A model generated the notes under the pieces. That model did not search any database. It saw only the letters and a list, made by a program, of their open reading frames with translations, and was not told where the DNA came from. This document shows, piece after piece, positions 1 through 10,768 of a stretch of 64,000 nucleotides of DNA (position 1 is its first letter; each line of letters begins with the position of its first letter). This DNA is from Tritrichomonas musculus (taxonomy: Eukaryota > Parabasalia > Tritrichomonadida > Tritrichomonadidae), in the NCBI GenBank assembly GCA_039105265.1, contig JAPFFF010000016.1:2976001-3040000 (forward strand), in the 5' to 3' direction. The translations under genes and the position numbers were made by a program.

Positions 1-1786
1 CTGCTGAATTAGTAAATTCAAAAGACTTTGTAAATTCATTCGAGCTAGAAAACTCTTTTGAACTTGAAAATACATGAGAACTAGAAAATGGATCAGAACT
101 AGCAAATAGACTTGATTTTGTGAAATCATTTGAATTAGAAAACACGTTAGAATTTGTGAAAGCATTTGAATTAGAAAACACGTTAGAATTTGTGAAAGCA
201 TTTGAATTAGAAAACACGTTAGAATTTGTGAAAGCATTTGAATTAGAAAACACGTTAGAATTTGTGAAAGCATTTGAATTAGAAAAAACTTTTGAATCAG
301 TGAACTTTTTAGAATTGGAAAACTTCTTGGTACCGGTGAACACTTTAGAACTAGAGAATTCTTTAGAATCAGAAAAACCTCTTGATTCAGAGAATTTCTT
401 TGTGCTTGAAAATTCTTTAGAATCAGAAAAACCTCTTGATTCAGAGAATTTCTTTGTGCTTGAAAATTCTTTTGAATTAGAGAATTCCATTGAATTTGTG
501 AAAAAATAAGAAGGAGAAGGAGTCAAAGGAGCAGCTGTCACTTCACCTTTACATTCGCCTAGATTCAACTGGGGGATATCGTTAAATGTAACCGTATTTG
601 CAACACAATTCAATGTTTCAATTTTACCAGTATTAAAAGCAACTCTATCATTTCCGCAGTCATAATAACAATCAATGAGAGTGACTGGATACGGGCTAAC
701 TTTTCCACCTTTTGTTCCCCTTGATATGATTCTCGAAAAATCGTCATCATTATCGTTAAATTTGTTATTCATGAAGCAGAAGCCTGTGATTACGATGCTG
801 TCTGTTGCATGACTACTTGTATAACGTACATGAATCAGTCCAGAGTATTTCGGATCACCTGGGTCGATGTTCGAACGATGAAGAGTAATTTCTTGAATAT
901 TAGAATCAAATAATAAAAGATTTTTCGTTTTTATGTCTGAATAGGCTACAGAATACATGCATTTCATCTTCGATATCGTCTGAAATCTAAAGAAGCCTTC
1001 AGTAACCCACCGGTACTCAATTCCGCCACAATAATATGCATTTGAATCAGTTGCATTAACGTCTTGTGAGGAAGCATTTTGTGCTTGAAGGTCAAATTGG
1101 GCACCTCTCACTTGAACTGAATTTTGGCCTGGACAGTTGACCGTTGATGCATAATATAATATTGTTTTTTTGGCTGCTGAAAAAATAGCAATTCCATACA
1201 ATTGTGGGTTGCCTTTTAGGTTTTGAAAACAACAATATTGAATATCCATCTCTTGAAGTTGTTCATCATTGAAATTTGGGGGACCTGTTGAAAACTTTTT
1301 GGCAATGAAGCAGGCACCACCTGCATTTTCAGATGTTGAGCAGGAATTAAAGATGGTATTATGAATAATAACACAACATTCTTGTTCAATGCAAATTGCA
1401 CCGCCTCTGGTTTTAGATGAACAATCAATGAAAGTACATCCTGTGATGGTGACATTACCACAATCACCTTTGAAGTAAGATTGTGTATTATTTATTGTTT
1501 GACCTCCGATTGGGGCATTTGGTTGATAAATATAACCTTCATGCAAAAAACATTGTTGTTCTGAATTAAAATTGATAGCATTGCTTAGTGTATGAGATAT
1601 TAAAACATTTGATAGAACTGTAAAATGATTAGTTGAAGCCGAATAAAAAATATTTGATAAAGAACGCTGAAAATGGGATTTAAAAAAACCAGTGTTGATC
1701 CTATGCTGTTTTAACTGTATTGCATAGAAAGGAGAAGTTGACATTAAGGATATGATATTTAAAGCGATGAATGTAGAATTCAACAT
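1..1786 (-). CDS. Pmp-like repeat-rich surface protein, 5' part of the gene (C-terminus beyond the left edge)
   Basis: The minus-strand frame is open from the ATG at 1786-1784 to the left edge, giving about 595 residues. The N-terminus (MLNSTFIALNIISLMS...FYA) looks like a cleavable signal peptide. The middle has alternating short beta-type segments with GGAI and GGAC motifs and many Cys (ITGCTFIDCSS; CSTSENAGGACF), the style of right-handed beta-helix polymorphic-membrane-protein-like (Pmp-like) proteins of trichomonads. From about residue 430 on it becomes hexad repeats of the type F-S-x-S-K-x (FSNSKEF, FSSTKKF, FTNSNVF), a low-complexity stalk. A membrane anchor would lie outside the window. 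The role is inferred to be cell-surface display or adhesion. Start choice rests on the signal peptide and on AT-rich non-coding sequence upstream. The plus strand is also open at 120-509, which is a side effect of the repeat, not a gene. Confidence 0.8.
   Translation of the reverse strand, partial: MLNSTFIALNIISLMSTSPFYAIQLKQHRINTGFFKSHFQRSLSNIFYSASTNHFTVLSNVLISHTLSNAINFNSEQQCFLHEGYIYQPNAPIGGQTINNTQSYFKGDCGNVTITGCTFIDCSSKTRGGAICIEQECCVIIHNTIFNSCSTSENAGGACFIAKKFSTGPPNFNDEQLQEMDIQYCCFQNLKGNPQLYGIAIFSAAKKTILYYASTVNCPGQNSVQVRGAQFDLQAQNASSQDVNATDSNAYYCGGIEYRWVTEGFFRFQTISKMKCMYSVAYSDIKTKNLLLFDSNIQEITLHRSNIDPGDPKYSGLIHVRYTSSHATDSIVITGFCFMNNKFNDNDDDFSRIISRGTKGGKVSPYPVTLIDCYYDCGNDRVAFNTGKIETLNCVANTVTFNDIPQLNLGECKGEVTAAPLTPSPSYFFTNSMEFSNSKEFSSTKKFSESRGFSDSKEFSSTKKFSESRGFSDSKEFSSSKVFTGTKKFSNSKKFTDSKVFSNSNAFTNSNVFSNSNAFTNSNVFSNSNAFTNSNVFSNSNAFTNSNVFSNSNDFTKSSLFASSDPFSSSHVFSSSKEFSSSNEFTKSFEFTNSA
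131..274. repeat. 36-bp tandem repeat, four copies, coding for hexads
   Basis: Four apparently identical 36-bp units lie head to tail inside the Pmp-like gene. Each encodes two hexads (types NAFTNS and NVFSNS on the minus strand). The lack of divergence points to recent expansion or homogenisation. Confidence 0.85.
358..465. repeat. 54-bp tandem duplication (2 copies) in the Pmp-like gene
   Basis: Two matching 54-bp units (18 codons, three F-x-x-S hexads including KEFSST and RGFSDS) sit next to each other. The length is a multiple of the 18-bp hexad unit, so the reading frame is kept. Confidence 0.8.
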
Positions 1787-2628
1787 TTTTATAATACCTA
1801 TCAAAAATCATTTTTATAGAAAAAAAAATTATTTTTTTTTTATAAAATACAAATATATTATTATTTAAACGTTAAAAAGATTATTAAATTATTTTTTTAA
1901 TTTTACAAATAATTAAATTTAAGATATTAAATTTATTAAAGTAGTTTATAAAATTTGCATTGTAATAAAAATAAAAATTTAAAAAAAAAACCAGTTTATT
2001 GAAAAAAGGATAATTTTATCAAAAAACTGGGTTCATTATTGAAAATTTCAATTACATTGTATGAATCAGAATAATTGTGTAAATAATTTTATGTTATAAA
2101 AAATAAAATAAAATAATAATAATAAAAAAAAAAACAGTTTTTCTTTATCTTCAAGGATTCAACATCAGGGACATTTATAAAAATTGAAATGAAATATTAT
2201 TTTAAATTAATGCACCTAAATGGATTACAAAAACAGTCTATTAATGTGCACAATTTTCTATTGATTTTAAATTGAAAGAATTTCTGATTTATCGTTTTGT
2301 CCCAAAAAATAAATTTATCTTGATTTTAAACTATTTTAAATTTTACTATATTGGAAATATAAATTAAAAAAACTTTATATATTCTATTAAAATATATATA
2401 ACTTGCTATTAATCAGCAGTTTTAATTGATATGACTCTATTAAAAAAGATTATTGCATACTTGCAAAATGCACAATTTTTAATTGAAATCAATCAAAAAT
2501 TACCGTCAATTGTTACTCTTTTAAATAAAATCTAAGAAAAGAACAGGTTTGATCCATTATTGGTTTCAGAAGAAGGAATCATTATTTTTTTTAAAAAATG
2601 AAATAAAGTGAATTGAGCATGTCAATGT
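1787..2628. other. AT-rich intergenic stretch, no gene seen
   Basis: Upstream of the Pmp-like gene there are only poly-A/T tracts and short closed frames. No promoter can be named with confidence. Confidence 0.6.
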
Positions 2629-2636
2629 CTTAAATC

Positions 2637-3528
2637 ATAGGGGATTCAACCGTAAAAAAAGTGACACATTTTTAAAACTTCAATATTTTTTAATAAAAAT
2701 ATTATCATTTTGTAGATAATTTGCTAAATAATCGAGCATTAATTTTTGGAAAAAAATTGTCTATCATGTCATGAAAGGGAATGGATTTTTTAATTTAATT
2801 CTTTTCTTATATTTTTTATTTCACATTTCAAACTCAAAAAATATTTAAATAATAGAGTTTATCCAAATTCCAGTTATTTTAAACCAGATTAAAAAAGGCA
2901 GATGCATTCATATCATTTTGTTCTAGTATTTTTTTTTTATTTATTTCTACGAATTGACAGTTATTTTTTTATCTTCAGATATCATATTTCACTTCTAAAA
3001 AATATCAATGCCAATGCTTTTATTAATACATTAATATTGTAAAGCCAACTTTTTGGATTATTTTTTTTAGTTTAAATAATTAAGATTAGAATTAAAATAT
3101 TTTTACATTAAAAATGATATTATTATCACCATAAAATATCAGTTGTGAATCATGAAAAAATGTGCGATATTTCTTTATAGATTTTTATAATTGATGTTTG
3201 ATATGATTTGAATCCTTTTCTAAATTCATTAATTTCAAGTATTTTATCATTGAATTATAAGTTTTTGTTTATGAATTGAATAATTATTCTATTGTATTTA
3301 ACATGAATTTTCTTTTTTTGGTTCATAAATTATGAATTTTTCATATAACATTTCATGCCAACTTTCTTTTATTCCCTTTCATGACCCTATAGATATTTTT
3401 TTATTATAAGATATATTTTAGAATTAATAAATAATGGAGATATTATTTTAATAATAAAATAAACAAAATAATTAATTTTTAATTTTTATTCAATTTTTTG
3501 ACACTTTACAAACGGTTGAATCCCCTAT
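2637..3528. mobile_element. Non-autonomous DNA transposon (MITE), ATAGGGG family, 8-bp target duplication
   Basis: The left end reads ATAGGGGATTCAACCGT and the right end is its exact inverted copy. Similarity continues inward: AAAGTGACA against AAAGTGTCA, and a subterminal TCATGAAAGGGAAT block near 2772 with its inverted partner near 3390. The element is flanked by a perfect 8-bp direct repeat, CTTAAATC, at 2629-2636 and 3529-3536. The inside (892 bp in all) has no long frame. An 8-bp duplication is typical of hAT elements; a MULE-like source is possible. The element at 46464-47337 shares the ATAGGGG terminus. Confidence 0.8.
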
Positions 3529-3536
3529 CTTAAATC

Positions 3537-4481
3537 TTATTTCATTCAAAATTTTACTGATTTTTTAATTCTATGATTTCTATCTGTAAAAAAACAAAAT
3601 CGATAAGATTTCATAAAAATGTTTTTATTCAATCATTTGAAATATATATCTATATAAATTTCATATTTTAATTCATTTTTAAAAACGATATTTATATATA
3701 TTTTATTTGTGAAATCCCATTGAATTTAATCTTTTGAATTTGAAAGGAGAACCTTAATTTTATAAATTGATCATCAAAATTCAAGGTATAAAATAAAAAT
3801 AAACACATATTTATTTAAGGTTATATAAAAAAGTATTTTTTAATTCCAAAATATAAATAATTATTTGTCACAAATTGTTCCAATTTTTTGGTTAATCCAA
3901 TTGTTCAGCAAGTTTGAACAATTTTATATATAAAATGTTCATAAAACCAAATTTAGAATGAATATACATATAAAAATTATGCAATTTTATAAGGAAAGAC
4001 TCATTTTAGTATTTTTTGCAATTAGAATAATAGATTAAAATGATGACCTCTTATGTAATTAGACAATATTTTTTTTTTCCTAATGTAATCGAGTTTTTTT
4101 TTTTTTAAAATGTTTAAAAATAAATTTTTATAATCAATTCAATTTTGATAATATCTCCATATTTATTCGTTTCAAAAAGTCAAAATAAAATTATTTTTTA
4201 AATATTTTTTCGCAAAATATATATTTTTTTATTGTATATATATTTAAACATATTTTATGATAATTAATAGATATTTAATAGTTTAAATTATCAAAATAAT
4301 ATATAAAATTAAAATACCAATCCAAGATATACTAAAACATTATTAAACCATATTATATTAAAATTGAATTGATTGAATAATTTCAATACGATATTCAAAT
4401 ATTTGAACCCTATTTGACAATTTCACAATATTTGAATGAAAGATAAATTTAATAAAAATTTTAAACTTACTTTACAAATAA
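3537..4481. other. AT-rich intergenic stretch, no gene seen
   Basis: No open frame of note. It holds poly-T runs near 4070 and 4095. A TCACA initiator-like pentamer lies near 4427, about 55 bases before the next gene, but is not convincing alone. Confidence 0.5.
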
Positions 4482-5603
4482 ATGGAGCAATTTTATAATA
4501 GTGACACATCAAAACAAAATCCAATTGTTACACGTCCAAACAGAAGCATTCACTTTACTCAAAATAACGATAACTCCACAAACCTTCAAAATAAGTTTTC
4601 TTTTGCTTTTTCAAATAATACGCAACAACAAACAAAGTCTCCTCAACCTGGTGGATTGTTAATTCCTCGTGCACCTGTTGTGCATTGTTTTGTTTGTGAT
4701 CATGCAAATGCTAAAGTAAAAATATTAACAGACCAATTTATCGATACACTGACCAAAAGCGGAATTAAAGTATATGTAGAAAGATACTTGACTCATCAAC
4801 CAGGATTTCAAGTCCGAGCTGCATCATTAAATTCACAAGCTGATTTTTTCTTCCAAATTCATTCAAAAACAGCTGGTGCAGGTCATGTTAGACTTTATAT
4901 GAATGGACAGCCAAAACGTATGACTAAAGAAGAAGCAGCTTCTGCAGTTTGGTCATATTGGAGACTTAGATGTGGAGCTTTAACAAAGGATGAAGTTGAA
5001 GTCATTTCAAACGAGAAAATTTCGTTATTGTTAAAGTATTTTGGAGGAATTGAGCAGGATGAATTAAACTTTAATTCGCTTCAACAACAAATTAGATTAT
5101 GTTTAGATACAGGTATGAATATTAATCCAATTTTAAATACTCTTGCTGATTATGACAATTCCCTTAAAAATGCAAAAGCAAGGATAAACTCAATGCCAGC
5201 AATGAGTACAGATTGGGTATTTGAACAAGGTGCTGTTATACAAAGTTGTCAATACCAACCGATTGAAGTGGGTCTTTCTCAACCTTTAAAAAGCCTTTTA
5301 ATCACAATTATAGATCAGGGAATTCGAAAAGTCCATGGGTTAAAAAATGTTATTGATCGTAATTATGTCGAAAAGCATCCAATTGACAGTATCATGCATA
5401 ATGATGATGAAAATTTACATGAAATCCCAATTGACATAAATAACGATCAGAGAGAAGGAGATGGAAGCTCATGGCAAATGATGATAGAAAGCGTTGATGA
5501 AGATAGAATTGGAAGCATTAAAATAGCTTCATATGGCGAAAGTCACAATATTCGCTCTTTTGATAGAATCTCAACTCCGATTTTCTTACTAGATGAATTT
5601 TAA
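4482..5603 (+). CDS. Unrecognised 373-aa protein, possibly NCOA5-like anticodon-binding fold
   Basis: A clean ATG-to-TAA frame with balanced codon use. Residues 1-60 are polar and Asn/Gln-rich with an FSFAF motif, like a disordered FG-type region. From about residue 68 there is an alpha/beta segment: VVHCFVCDHANAKVK, then a helix (DQFIDTLTKSGIKVYVERYL), then ADFFFQIHSK and later EEAASAVWSYW. This order (strand with Cys, long helix, small strands, helix) recalls the anticodon-binding-like domain of nuclear receptor coactivator 5. That is a pattern resemblance only, not a recognised match. Residues 170-290 are helical. The C-terminal third is acidic and probably flexible. There is no signal peptide or membrane segment, so it is probably intracellular. 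No operon-like context; the large surface-protein gene follows on the same strand. Function unknown. Confidence 0.7.
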   Translation: MEQFYNSDTSKQNPIVTRPNRSIHFTQNNDNSTNLQNKFSFAFSNNTQQQTKSPQPGGLLIPRAPVVHCFVCDHANAKVKILTDQFIDTLTKSGIKVYVERYLTHQPGFQVRAASLNSQADFFFQIHSKTAGAGHVRLYMNGQPKRMTKEEAASAVWSYWRLRCGALTKDEVEVISNEKISLLLKYFGGIEQDELNFNSLQQQIRLCLDTGMNINPILNTLADYDNSLKNAKARINSMPAMSTDWVFEQGAVIQSCQYQPIEVGLSQPLKSLLITIIDQGIRKVHGLKNVIDRNYVEKHPIDSIMHNDDENLHEIPIDINNDQREGDGSSWQMMIESVDEDRIGSIKIASYGESHNIRSFDRISTPIFLLDEF

Positions 5604-6030
5604 TTTTTTATAATATCAGAAAATTTTCATTTTTAGATAATTTAGTAAATATAATCTCATAAAAATTATATATTAATTACTTAATTTTAATATAAATGGT
5701 ATAATTGTTTATCTTCAAGAATAAAATTTTTAATATCATAATAACAATAGTAAATATCTTTTCTTTAACAATCATTATTTCTAGAATCAATGCAATAGAT
5801 TTCATCAATGTGACTAATTTCAAGAATCAAATAATGATCAGTGAGCTTGTCACTGGAGTTACTAGTATTTTTTTAAAAGATGAAAACACAAATGTTAGTT
5901 AATATAAATAATTAATTTGTATAAAGTCATTAAAGAAAAATTAAGATAAATGAAAATTCAACAAACGTAAATTTTGTTTAGTTTACAAAAATTTTATCTC
6001 TACTTTTTGATAATTTTTTTTTTTTTTTTT
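5604..6030. other. Intergenic spacer with a hydrophobic ATG-less frame
   Basis: The spacer before the 1426-aa surface protein contains a frame at 5708-5902 that would encode a signal-peptide-like hydrophobic stretch, but it has no ATG at its beginning. It may be a leftover 5' end of a surface-protein gene. A T tract precedes the next start. Confidence 0.4.
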
Positions 6031-9000
6031 ATGATGCATTTTCTTTTGATCATCATGTTCTTTGCAAAGAATGCTACATCTTTCACATTTAATATGTGCG
6101 ATTCTAAACTTTGTTCTGAGATATTCGACGAAATTAACTTTACACTTGATTTTATAAATAATTATTACAAACAAAATTCGAAAAATATAATTCGAGTAGC
6201 ATTAACAAATGGATCAGACATCACTTTTAATTTGGATGGTATTAATCATAATATAATATTTCGAATTAATAAAACAGAATATACTCCAAATATCATAATA
6301 CAAACAAATCGAACTGAAATCTCATATATTGTTAATATTCCACGCATTTATACGTCAGATTTTAATGTAATTATTGATAATATTAATGAAGAAAGCGATA
6401 AAACACTTTTTGTTTTTGAAGAAATTCTATTCAAATCACTTTCACCCAAAAATCCCCAAAAACCGCTAGTTTTGATTGGTAAAAATTTGGACTCTCTTTA
6501 TTTTGATGCGATTAATCAAGAAACAATTTATCTTAGTGGAGAACGTATATATATTTACACACCATCAGTTCATAAATCAAAAATTTTTTTCTTTTTTCCA
6601 GTTGTTATATATTCTAATAGATATGCATCCGAATCATGTCGTGTAAAATTACGTCATGAGAACAACACACGCACAACATATAGGAAAAACAATATAATAA
6701 CAGTTGAAAAGGAAAATGGCGTCATATTAACATTTAGAACAGATTCAAAAAGAGTTGAAATTGAACAAGATTTTGGTGACAATTCAACCGTTACAATTGA
6801 AGAAAATCTTGATCAAGATGACATTATTTTTCCAAATTTTTATACAAAAAATGATAATGATAATTTACCAGCTATCAAAGGTAATTGGCCATTTATGAAA
6901 CCAAGTAGTATTAAAGAGAAATATCTTTCAAATGGAACAATTTTATATGGTTTCTCAAGAGATATTTATATCACTGGACAATACAGTATTCAAACCAATT
7001 TCATTCAAATATCAAATGTTCATGTTTCGACTTATATTTTAAATGAAAAGAATACTTCAATTTATTATGATAGAGGTTTTATTGGCCACAATTTAACGCT
7101 CAAAACAAAAGATGATACAAATGGTATTTGTCATATTTATGGAAGACCTTTGTTTTTTACTTCTCAATTTGAAAATTTTATAATTATTGATTCCCCAGGA
7201 TTAACTGTTTACGTTAGAGCTATGAATAAAGTTCGTAAAGTTGGGCCTGGAACAATGATTTATGAAGAAATTGATAATTCAAATCTTGAATTTAATTCTA
7301 CATTGAATTTCAAAAAAGGAGGAACAATAATCAATCCTTTTGGATTTGATTACAATGAAACTTACAAAGAAATAAAAAATGTTTTTGATGAATATAACAA
7401 AACACAAACTGATACAAATTTAACTAATATTTCAGATAAAGCTAATTTTTATATCAATTTTATTAAGAATAAAATTTTAGATTTAACTCAAATTGTCAAT
7501 GAAAAAGAAAATAAAATTTTGAATCCAATTAAAATAAACTTAACAGAATCAGACAGTAAATCTGAGATGAAAAGCACATTGTTTCTAATGAGAAAAGATA
7601 TTCCTCTTTCTGCATTATACACGAATGCTTTAGGAAAGATATCAGATGCTGTTTGTGTTGAAGAAGGAACAATTGATCCTTCAATGTGGAATATCAAAAT
7701 TGGAAAGAATCTATTGCATTCGTTTTTGGTTCCAATAGAGAATGGATTTGATTATTATGAAGAACCTGAAAAGAATTTAAAATATTTACCATCGTTTTCT
7801 AATACAGATTTCAAAAGTGATTTGGTTTTATCAGAAGATGAAAAATGCATTGGAATTCAATTGAAAAGTATTCCAAAATCAAGCTTTGAAATCATTGTTT
7901 ACACATCAAATTCAACATTCATTGAAATCTTTGAAAAAATCGAAATAATTTCTTTACTAACACCAGATGATTTGGATGCTTATTCTAATCTTAAAAGCAA
8001 GGACTCAAAGAACATAATTTTATTAATTTTAAATGATCTTCCTGAAGGCAAAAGCATTAATTTAAACAAAATTCAACGTAATTCAAATGTCTTTCTTATT
8101 GGATTTAAGACAGAATATATAGAAGACATTTATGAAGTTATTAATGACATCAGTTTACTTGATCATAATGAAAAAAATGAAACTTATTATCAACAATTGT
8201 CAGAATATTTGACAAAGATCAGTTCACAATATAAAAAGTATCTTCCTAAAGCATCAGTTACATTTAGTAGTGTACAAACATTTTGCATCATTTCAGTTGA
8301 ATATTATGGAGCACAAATTCGATGCACAAACTTTTATTCATTCTTTTCAACATTTTCGAATATCAAATCTCTTTCTAGAAGCTTCAATGCGCAAACATTA
8401 ATCACTGATTCACTTACTTACAAATTGATGAGTGAGTTGAATTTTGTTGATGTTGTTCTTGTCTTTGTTTCAGACGATCCTTTCAATTTGCTTAATGTTG
8501 ATCAAATTGACTTCAAAGAGAATGATTGGACATTTACATTATCGAGCTATTATAACAAGTCAGGATTTGAATTGAATAAGGCAATGACATATTTGATTGA
8601 AACAAGTAAAATTAAAGGAAATTTATTTATTTATTCATTCAAAGCAGAATGCGTCTTTAATGCACCAGAAAATAAAAAGAATCAAATTCTTAAAGGACTG
8701 GTTCTTAAATCTGGATTTTTGTCTAATTTTAAAATCAAAGATATTCCAGGAATTGCAATTTTAGAAGACAAAGAAGAAGAAGATAAAAACATTAAAAACA
8801 TTTTAAGTCAATTTTTCATTGAAGAACAAAATGATGGAAAAATTACATTTGAAGGCTTCTGGGACCAAGTTTCCAGTATTGAAGGCATTATTGAAATCAA
8901 CACAGGCGATCAACCAGCCATTGTTGAAAACATTCCATCAATTGTTGCATCGAACCTTGATGTGAAAAGTGACAAAAACATTGAACTGACCACACAAAGT

Positions 9001-10311
9001 GAAAAAATTGAATTATCACAAATTGTATCAGGCTCAAAGACGATAAACTTCACAAATTCAAATATTGATGTCACTTTTTCAAATTTAACATTTGAAGGTG
9101 AATTACCAAGTCTGACACTTTTAATAAACGGAGTTAATTCAAAAGTTATCACTGATAATTTGATAATTGAAGAGGATTCATCTGCAATGGTATCAAGTGA
9201 CATTGTTATTAAAAATTCAATTGAAATTGGACCAGAATCATCAATTGCTGCCAATTCTCTTTCTGCAACGAATCCAGAAATAATCATGAAATATCGATTG
9301 AATAAGAATTTTGGCACAATTGATGATGGAATTGATCCATCCTCATTAATTTGCCTCTACATTGGCGAAAGCGGTAATGCCGATAGCATTCCTGATTATG
9401 CAATGTACCTCGGAAGCGTCAATGTCATCAAAAAGTTCACTGCAAGCGATCATGTCAATAAGTGTGAAGAATGGAAAAAGAAAACAAAAATTGAATCAAA
9501 AAGTTATCCTCAATTCCAAGGTGAAAATGCAATCATTGGCGTTGTTTGCATTCATAATGAAGAATCAAGCAGATTGGCTATAAATGTCACTTCAATTCCT
9601 GAAGTTGAACCAGACAATCCAGAACAATTTTTAAGTTCATCTGATGAAATTATGAGTTCAATAGAACAAATTGTGAGCTCTTCAGATGAATTTTTATATC
9701 CAACACCTGAAATTGCAGATTCAACTCGACAAACAGAAGAATCATCATCGGAAAATAATGCTGAAATTGTTAATCCAAGCCAACAAACTGAAGAATCATC
9801 GGAAAATAATGCTGAAATTGCTGATTCAACTCGACAAACAGAAGAATCATCATCGGAAAATAATGCTGAAATTGTTAATCCAAGCCAACAAACTGAAGAA
9901 TCATCGGAAAATAATGCTGAAATTGCTGATTCAACTCGACAAACAGAAGAATCATCATCGGAAAATAATACTGAAATTGTTAATCCAAGTCAACAAACAG
10001 AATCATCATCGGAAAATAATGCTGAAATTGTTAATCCAAGTCAACAAACAGAATCATCATCGGAAAATAATGTTGAAATTGGTGATGACTCAAGCAAGGA
10101 TGGAAAGAAATTCCCTATTGCAGCAATAATTGGAATTGTTGTTGGTGTCATTGTAATCATTTGCATCGTGTCAGTCCTTGTTTGGTATTTTGTGTATTAT
10201 CGTCCAAAACACAAAGAAAACAGCATCAATGAAGATAAAGAAGTTGATGAAAATAATAATGAAATCAGCAATGATGATTATTATGAAGCAGGCATTGTTG
10301 AATATGTATAA
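6031..10311 (+). CDS. Large single-pass surface protein (about 1426 aa), Ser/Glu-rich stalk, C-terminal anchor
   Basis: I chose ATG 6031 (MMHFLLIIMFFAKNATSF) because it gives a compact signal peptide; the open frame reaches upstream through a T tract but without an ATG. The ectodomain is long and Asn-rich with many N-glycosylation sequons and short beta-type segments, and matches no family I know. About residues 1195-1355 form an acidic Ser-rich stalk with repeats of the type EIADSTRQTEESSSENNAEI. Next come a basic DGKK, a transmembrane helix (FPIAAIIGIVVGVIVIICIV...) and a cytoplasmic tail of about 40 residues ending YYEAGIVEYV. The plan, and a W-K-containing segment before the stalk, match the protein at 25498-32544, so both belong to one surface-protein family. 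Role inferred: cell-surface display or adhesion. The product is unnamed. Confidence 0.8.
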   Translation: MMHFLLIIMFFAKNATSFTFNMCDSKLCSEIFDEINFTLDFINNYYKQNSKNIIRVALTNGSDITFNLDGINHNIIFRINKTEYTPNIIIQTNRTEISYIVNIPRIYTSDFNVIIDNINEESDKTLFVFEEILFKSLSPKNPQKPLVLIGKNLDSLYFDAINQETIYLSGERIYIYTPSVHKSKIFFFFPVVIYSNRYASESCRVKLRHENNTRTTYRKNNIITVEKENGVILTFRTDSKRVEIEQDFGDNSTVTIEENLDQDDIIFPNFYTKNDNDNLPAIKGNWPFMKPSSIKEKYLSNGTILYGFSRDIYITGQYSIQTNFIQISNVHVSTYILNEKNTSIYYDRGFIGHNLTLKTKDDTNGICHIYGRPLFFTSQFENFIIIDSPGLTVYVRAMNKVRKVGPGTMIYEEIDNSNLEFNSTLNFKKGGTIINPFGFDYNETYKEIKNVFDEYNKTQTDTNLTNISDKANFYINFIKNKILDLTQIVNEKENKILNPIKINLTESDSKSEMKSTLFLMRKDIPLSALYTNALGKISDAVCVEEGTIDPSMWNIKIGKNLLHSFLVPIENGFDYYEEPEKNLKYLPSFSNTDFKSDLVLSEDEKCIGIQLKSIPKSSFEIIVYTSNSTFIEIFEKIEIISLLTPDDLDAYSNLKSKDSKNIILLILNDLPEGKSINLNKIQRNSNVFLIGFKTEYIEDIYEVINDISLLDHNEKNETYYQQLSEYLTKISSQYKKYLPKASVTFSSVQTFCIISVEYYGAQIRCTNFYSFFSTFSNIKSLSRSFNAQTLITDSLTYKLMSELNFVDVVLVFVSDDPFNLLNVDQIDFKENDWTFTLSSYYNKSGFELNKAMTYLIETSKIKGNLFIYSFKAECVFNAPENKKNQILKGLVLKSGFLSNFKIKDIPGIAILEDKEEEDKNIKNILSQFFIEEQNDGKITFEGFWDQVSSIEGIIEINTGDQPAIVENIPSIVASNLDVKSDKNIELTTQSEKIELSQIVSGSKTINFTNSNIDVTFSNLTFEGELPSLTLLINGVNSKVITDNLIIEEDSSAMVSSDIVIKNSIEIGPESSIAANSLSATNPEIIMKYRLNKNFGTIDDGIDPSSLICLYIGESGNADSIPDYAMYLGSVNVIKKFTASDHVNKCEEWKKKTKIESKSYPQFQGENAIIGVVCIHNEESSRLAINVTSIPEVEPDNPEQFLSSSDEIMSSIEQIVSSSDEFLYPTPEIADSTRQTEESSSENNAEIVNPSQQTEESSENNAEIADSTRQTEESSSENNAEIVNPSQQTEESSENNAEIADSTRQTEESSSENNTEIVNPSQQTESSSENNAEIVNPSQQTESSSENNVEIGDDSSKDGKKFPIAAIIGIVVGVIVIICIVSVLVWYFVYYRPKHKENSINEDKEVDENNNEISNDDYYEAGIVEYV
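9709..10080 (+). repeat. 105-bp tandem repeat decaying to 51-bp units (stalk repeat)
   Basis: Repeat units begin at 9709, 9814 and 9919, exactly 105 bp (35 codons) apart. After them come shorter 51-bp units carrying only the EIVNPSQQTESSSENN half. All lengths are multiples of three, so the frame is kept while stalk length varies. Confidence 0.8.
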
Positions 10312-10768
10312 TAAACATTATTCCGAATAATTAAACAATAATTTTAGTATTTATTGATCAATTCTAATAAATTTCAAGTTTTTTTTTAAAAAAATATGCT
10401 AATATTATTTCATAATAGTCATATTTTATAGTTTGATTAGATATTTAAATTTAATTACTACTTATATGTATTTTTAAGGTATGTTATTTATCTTTAATGA
10501 AATAATTTTGCTTACTATTACTAAATTAATATTTGATATTTTGGATTTAATTTTAATTACATTATAAAAAAGAAAGAAACTTTTGATGAAATATAAATTA
10601 TTTTATTTGATGCTTTTAGAGTTTCTTAAACTCAATATATTTCAAAAACATTTTTTTTAAACGTATGACTTTTTGATAAAAAGATTTTTACGTCATTGAA
10701 TATTACCATCATTTTACTCTATTGAATTTTAATTTACATTTTATGATGTAAAATAAAAAAAAAAATAA

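Noticed and set aside
120-509. 129-codon plus-strand frame with FELENTLEFVKA-type repeats
   Set aside because: It is the mirror image of the hexad repeats in the minus-strand Pmp-like gene, which has a signal peptide and a continuous frame of about 595 codons.
5705-5902. 65-codon hydrophobic frame before the 1426-aa protein
   Set aside because: No ATG at its start, preceded by a stop, no homology; at most a relic of a signal peptide.
9686-10129. Lys-rich 147-codon frame inside the stalk repeats
   Set aside because: Out-of-frame shadow of the 105-bp repeats in the 6031-10311 gene.
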